From Bacteroidota bacterium (lineage in GTDB: Bacteria > Bacteroidota > Bacteroidia > AKYH767-A > OLB10), in assembly GCA_016717725.1 (NCBI GenBank), contig JADKFA010000039.1, positions 1-8,957 of the forward strand: a DNA stretch of 8,957 bases. The letters run 5' to 3'. Both the position numbers and the translations under genes were made by a program. Positions 7,201 through 8,957 of this stretch are shown piece by piece; position 1 is the stretch's first letter, and each line of letters begins with the position of its first letter. The notes under the pieces were generated by a model, which was not told where the DNA came from, did no database searches, and worked only from the letters and a program-made list of their open reading frames with translations.

Positions 7201-7357
7201 GGTCTGAAGTGAATTCATTAGATAATCAGTGTGTTAGAATTGAATTAATCGTTAAAAATAATTTAAAAGGAGGGAATCTTGCGTTTGAAATATTGAAGTG
7301 CAATTAATGCAATTACTTATCAATCAGACTGTAAATTAATGCTTCCAACAGAACAAA

Positions 7358-8957
7358 ATGATATACCTAGCGTATGAATGTCATATGATTTTGTACAAAG
7401 AACTGTCTAAGATATTTAGACGCGCCAGTTTGGTGTTGAGTTTGGTGTTTGCGATGCTTTTAAGTGTCGCTGGATCTGTATTTGGACAATCACCTTTAGC
7501 TTCCTTTTCTGTTCCTAGTTCACAAGGATGTGTTCCTTTTAATGTGCAATTTACAAATACTTCAAGTAATGCAATTTCATATCAGTGGAATTTCGGGAAT
7601 GGAAATACTTCGGTAATTACGAATCCTAGTAATGTTTTTACTTTGCCAGGAATTTATACAGTTACTCTTACTGCTTCTAGTGCTAATGGTTTAACGAGTA
7701 CTACATCGACACAAATTACGGTGAATCCTAAACCCGTTGCTAATTTCAATGTATCATTAAATACCGGATGTCAAGGTTCGCAGGTTTTTGATTTTCAAAA
7801 TCAATCCACCTTATTCGATTCTTGTGTTTGGGATTTTGGTGATGGAACAACAAGTAATTTGTTAAACCCACAACATGTTTACAATATCCCAGGAACTTTT
7901 AGTGTAACCTTAGTAGTGTATAATATTCAATATGGTTGTAGTGATCTTTTAATTAAAAGTGGATTTATTACAGCAACCCTTCACCCTCAGCTATTATTTC
8001 TGTAAATGATTCTGTGACGTGTGACCCACTTTTAATTTCCAGTTTTCTGCCCAAATGCAAAATACCAATGCTTGGACTGGGACTTTGGAGATGGAACTGG
8101 TTCGGCACAGTTAAATCCTTCACATACATATATTGATACAGGGTATTTTCATGTTTCTCTTATTTTAACTAGTGTTGATGGTTATGAAGACACTGTTTCA
8201 AAAAACAATTACATACATATAAAATGGAATCCAATTCCATTAATTACCAGCACGGGTGATTCGGGATGTGAACCTTATTATGTTTCTTTAATTACAAATT
8301 ATTATTCAGGTGCCATTTATAGTTGGAATTTGGGCAATGGAGTTATAAAGAATAGTTCAGCCGTTTATTATACGTACCCTGACTCTGGTGTTTATCCTGT
8401 GTTGCTAAATGTAACTTACAATAATGGTTGTGCGCAATCACAAACTGCTGGACCAATCGTTGTATTTCCTCGACCTTCATTTACTTATTCTTTAGCAAAA
8501 TGGAATAGGTTGTACGCCTTTGCCGTTCAATTTACTATTTCCAACAACGAGTGGTCCATACACATGGAATTGGGATTTTGGCGATGGCCAGACTTCAAAT
8601 CAATTTAATCCATTACATATCTATACTACAAATGGGAATTTCCCAATACACTTAGAAGCTACATCAGTTAATGGTTGTAAACTAGGTTATTCATTGAATG
8701 GATCTGTAAAAGTATTTTCTCCGGAAGCATTATTTACACCTGATGTGACAAGTGGATGCGCTCCGTTATTGGTAAATTTTAATAATCAATCGATTAATGC
8801 AGCTCTTGCTATGGCAATTTGGTGATGGAAACAGTTCAACATTACAACATCCTTCACACACTTATGCAAACAATGGAACATATCAAGTTGTATTAATTGT
8901 AAATGATGCAATGGTTGTTCAGATACGCTCGTTTATCCTGTTTTGATAAATGTGTCA
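7358..8957 (+). CDS. Secreted PKD-repeat surface protein, frameshifted after 7977 and cut by the window end
   Basis: The open part encodes a signal peptide (RRASLVLSLVFAMLLSVAGSV, ending near residue 44) followed by PKD domains at about 48-126 and 128-207. The frame then breaks, but PKD sequence continues in other frames to the window end, giving at least six domains. WDFGDG-type cores lie at 7586 (WNFGNG), 7829, 8078, 8324 (WNLGNG), 8571 and 8818 (FGDG). Apparent indels lie near 7977-7979, 8036-8038, 8074-8081, 8497-8500, 8775-8815 (one or two) and 8910-8911. PKD domains are Ig-like beta folds that mediate binding or spacing in cell-surface proteins. In Bacteroidota such proteins are often type IX secretion substrates with a C-terminal sorting domain, which would lie beyond this window. 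The ATG at 7358 follows an A-rich stretch typical for this group; the ATG at 7385 would give a shorter signal-peptide N-region. Export is inferred from the signal peptide; the ligand is unknown. Confidence 0.8.
7494..8957 (+). repeat. Tandem PKD-domain array, about 82 residues per unit
   Basis: Six units follow each other with core-motif spacings of about 243-252 bp after correcting frame breaks. Each starts with a [GT]C-x-P-like strand (QGCVPFNVQF, TGCQGSQVFDF, VTCDPLL, SGCEPYYVSL, GCTPLPFNLLF, SGCAPLLVNF), followed by the W[DN]xG[DN]G turn, an NPxHxY-like segment and a G-x-[YF]-x-V strand. Several units end with a second cysteine (YGCSD, NNGCAQ, NGCKLG, NGCSDT), suggesting a disulfide in each domain. 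Nucleotide identity between units is low, so this is an old protein repeat rather than a recent duplication. Confidence 0.75.

Larger units (their letters stand above)
7153..7357. other. Divergent intergenic region between uvrA and the PKD gene
   Basis: These 205 bp hold the outward promoters of both genes. The uvrA side has the TACCTTTG box and the TACTTAAGTA palindrome. The plus side has no convincing -33/-7 pair; TGCGTTTG at 7280-7287 is one mismatch from the -7 pattern but has no fitting upstream TTG. Two direct copies of TGCAATTA occur 9 bp apart (7299-7306 and 7308-7315). An AAGGAGGG string at 7267-7274 resembles a Shine-Dalgarno site but has no gene behind it. No RNA gene was recognised. 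Confidence 0.5.

Noticed and set aside
7267..7274. AAGGAGGG as a ribosome-binding site
   Set aside because: The only frame nearby ends after a few codons, and the next gene starts about 84 bp further on; genes in this group seldom use such sites.
7358..8825. Three separate plus-strand genes (7358-8005, 8072-8608, 8520-8825)
   Set aside because: The pieces continue the same PKD repeat period across each break and only the first has a signal peptide, so they are fragments of one gene.

Overview
The window looks like part of a member of the Bacteroidota (Cytophaga/Flavobacteria type). The DNA is AT-rich and most genes lack a Shine-Dalgarno sequence. A TAnnTTTG-type -7 box lies before uvrA. A large secreted PKD-repeat protein and an operon of FIST sensor, soluble histidine kinase and receivers also fit that group. 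No tRNA, rRNA, CRISPR array or insertion sequence was seen.

Layout: six genes lie on the minus strand and one on the plus strand. Reading the minus strand from right to left: uvrA (7152-4318), a LOG-family nucleotide hydrolase (4268-3561), a 148-bp gap with a possible promoter and an inverted repeat, then a tightly packed signalling operon. The operon runs FIST-domain sensor (3412-2273), sensor-less cytosolic histidine kinase (2269-1235), Rcp1/CheY-like receiver (1235-786), and a receiver-PAS protein (773 to beyond position 1). The start and stop codons in the operon nearly touch or overlap. The last gene is visible only after correcting about five single-base frame breaks. A divergent 205-bp spacer separates uvrA from a plus-strand gene (7358 to beyond 8957) for an exported protein with at least six tandem PKD domains. 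That gene is open to about 7977 and then broken by six or seven small indels.

How the parts may work together: the FIST protein probably binds a small molecule in the cytoplasm and controls the kinase, which has no sensor domain of its own. The kinase would then phosphorylate the single-domain receiver, the receiver-PAS protein, or both. UvrA is the damage-recognition ATPase of nucleotide excision repair. The LOG-like enzyme follows it closely and may share its transcript. The PKD protein is probably a surface or type IX-secreted adhesin-like protein.

Quality warning: every frame break lies in the outer parts of the window (about 1-690 and 7977-8957), while 7.3 kb in the middle has five intact genes. 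This pattern suggests low-coverage contig ends rather than true gene decay, so both end genes are described as probably intact genes with sequence errors.
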